From: Chromobacterium vaccinii
GTDB lineage: Bacteria > Pseudomonadota > Gammaproteobacteria > Burkholderiales > Chromobacteriaceae
Assembly: GCF_000971335.1 (NCBI RefSeq)
Contig: NZ_JZJL01000023.1
Span: forward strand, 1 to 64,000
DNA length: 64,000 nt
Reading direction: 5' to 3'
The notes under the pieces were generated by a model. It worked only from the letters and a program-made list of their open reading frames with translations. It did no database searches and had not been told where the DNA came from. Below, one piece after another: positions 63,066-64,000 of this stretch. The position numbers and the translations under genes were made by a program. Numbering within the stretch: position 1 is the stretch's first letter; the number at the start of each line of letters is the position of its first letter.

Positions 63066-63110
63066 GTTGCGATACGCAACCATAAGCGATATAGGTTGCG
63101 CTACGCAACC
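63066..63110. promoter_or_regulatory. Twin palindromic operators of MarR-GNAT gene
   Basis: GTTGCG-ATA-CGCAAC (63066-63080) and GGTTGCG-CTA-CGCAACC (63094-63110) are near-identical perfect dyads with centres 29 bases apart, directly upstream of the marR-gnat ATG. Both are followed by ATA. This is a strong candidate for autoregulation. Confidence 0.75.
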
Positions 63111-63129
63111 ATATTTTCGCCAGACGCGA

Positions 63130-63153
63130 AAAAGCCCGCCGAAGCGGGCTTTT
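63130..63153 (-). terminator. Terminator after rplI
   Basis: AAAAGCCCGC pairs with GCGGGCTTTT around CGAA, 24 bases beyond the rplI stop. The leftward T-run makes it the end of the rpsF-priB-rpsR-rplI operon. Confidence 0.85.
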
Positions 63154-63176
63154 CTCGAAGATTCCTGAAACAGGAA

Positions 63177-63626
63177 TTAAGCTTCGCCGACCACAACGAT
63201 CTTGATCGGGGTAACCACGTCGTGGTGCAGGGCGATCTCGATGTCGTACTCGCCGATGGCCTTGAACGGGCCGTTCGGCAGGCGAACTTCGAAACGCTTC
63301 ACTTCCACGCCGAACGCGGTCACGGCTTCAGCCACGTCCACGTTGGTCACGGAGCCGAACAGACGACCGTCCACACCAGCCTTCTGGGCGATGGTGATCA
63401 CGGCTTCGTTCAGCTTCTCGGCGCGAACCTTGGCGTCGGCCAGGATTTCGGCTTGCTTGGCTTCCAGTTCGGCGCGGCGAGCGTCGAACTCTTTCAGGTT
63501 GGCTTCGGTAGCGCGCTTGGCTTTGCCTTGCGGGATCAGGAAGTTGCGGGCGAAGCCGTTCTTCACGTTGACCACGTCACCCAGTTGACCCAGGTTGGCA
63601 ACTTTTTCGAGCAGAATGATTTGCAT
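63177..63626 (-). CDS. rplI: 50S ribosomal protein L9
   Basis: A 149-residue L9. [36 protein letters not shown] is the invariant N-terminal rRNA-binding domain; a long central helix and a C-terminal domain follow. Last gene of the ribosomal operon, 22 bases after rpsR. Confidence 0.98.
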   Translation of the reverse strand: MQIILLEKVANLGQLGDVVNVKNGFARNFLIPQGKAKRATEANLKEFDARRAELEAKQAEILADAKVRAEKLNEAVITIAQKAGVDGRLFGSVTNVDVAEAVTAFGVEVKRFEVRLPNGPFKAIGEYDIEIALHHDVVTPIKIVVVGEA

Positions 63627-63648
63627 CTTTTAAGTTCCTTTCCCGGTC

Positions 63649-63876
63649 TTAGTGCTGGTCGGTGTACGGCAGGAAAGCCAGGAAGCGAGCACGCTTGATA
63701 GCGGTGGTCAGCTGACGCTGGTAGCGAGCCTTGGTACCGGTGATGCGAGCCGGGATGATTTTGCCGTTTTCGGCGATGAAATCTTTCAGGAGATCAACGG
63801 ATTTGTAGTCGATTTCCTTGATGCCTTCTGCCGTGAAGCGGCAGAACTTCTTGCGCTTGAAGAGTTGACGAGCCAT
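63649..63876 (-). CDS. rpsR: 30S ribosomal protein S18
   Basis: A 75-residue S18: RRKKFCRF-type start ([30 protein letters not shown]) and the conserved [32 protein letters not shown]-like end, here [11 protein letters not shown]. Follows priB by five bases. Confidence 0.98.
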   Translation of the reverse strand: MARQLFKRKKFCRFTAEGIKEIDYKSVDLLKDFIAENGKIIPARITGTKARYQRQLTTAIKRARFLAFLPYTDQH

Positions 63877-63881
63877 TTTGA

Positions 63882-64000
63882 CTAACCTTTTACAAATTCA
63901 ACATATTCGATATTGAGTACCAACCGCGGATTGCGCAGACTGCGCTGGCCGAGGAATCCGGTGACGTTGATCACCTGTCCCGCCAGTTTCCCGGAATGCT
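63882..64000 (-). CDS. priB: Primosomal replication protein N (PriB), partial
   Basis: The last 38 codons of a gene cut by the window edge: [20 protein letters not shown] and then [14 protein letters not shown], ending in TAG at 63882-63884. This is the C-terminus of a PriB-like single-strand DNA-binding OB-fold, in its usual place ahead of rpsR. PriB helps restart stalled replication forks. Confidence 0.85.
   Translation of the reverse strand, partial: HSGKLAGQVINVTGFLGQRSLRNPRLVLNIEYVEFVKG

Noticed and set aside
60747-63083. One leftward 778-codon gene
   Set aside because: The C-terminal 436 codons are the Dcu carrier; the N-terminal part is the wrong frame of the MarR-GNAT gene.

Overview
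The window looks like a chromosomal segment of a high-GC betaproteobacterium of the Neisseriales, most likely Chromobacterium or a close relative. The inference rests on the priB-rpsR-rplI end, the purM/hda divergent pair, ubiC-ubiA, metR/metE, upp-uraA, cioAB with a GbsR-type regulator, and very GC-rich third codon positions. No rRNA, tRNA or CRISPR array was seen.

Layout. 1-4.0 kb: a leftward operon of unknown purpose (aromatic-acid-type MFS carrier, transglutaminase-like protein, PaaK-like adenylating enzyme, divergent cysteine-synthase-like PLP enzyme) with a perfect FNR/ANR-type site upstream. 4.2-27.8 kb: ordinary core genes, namely metR/metE, sixA, lrgAB-like, ubiCA, a Nudix-ThiE fusion, a DUF815 ATPase, a HAD phosphatase, hda, purM, purN, an RsmB-like methyltransferase, a CLC transporter, a monothiol glutaredoxin, upp, uraA, a LysR gene flanked by two paralogous tiny secreted proteins, and three tandem YhhY-like acetyltransferases.

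28.0-46.6 kb is a horizontally acquired island with visibly lower and uneven GC. It starts with remnants of one or two IS3-family elements. Next comes a complete five-gene type I Druantia anti-phage system (druA-E, 29.2-40.5 kb), then an orphan antitoxin-like ORF and a palindrome-rich spacer. It ends with a leftward Tn7-like transposition operon (tnsA-tnsB-tnsC-tniQ, 46.4-41.1 kb). The simplest reading is that Druantia is cargo of the Tn7-like element, though I could not define both transposon ends.

47-64 kb returns to core: an AraC regulator divergent from a small conserved gene, an isochorismatase-family hydrolase, an AGCS sodium/amino-acid symporter with a degenerate glycine-riboswitch-like leader, an orphan amino-acid-binding protein, the ugpBAEC-ugpQ glycerol-3-phosphate operon behind a clear Pho box, gbsR-cioAB behind a near-perfect ANR/FNR box, a structured 0.7 kb spacer, a DUF2322-like protein, a Dcu C4-dicarboxylate carrier, a MarR-GNAT fusion with twin palindromic operators, and rplI-rpsR-priB.

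The most notable content is the Druantia plus Tn7-like island. Several regulatory sites (FNR/ANR, Pho, AraC, MarR, and the upp and AGCS leaders) can also be read directly from the sequence.
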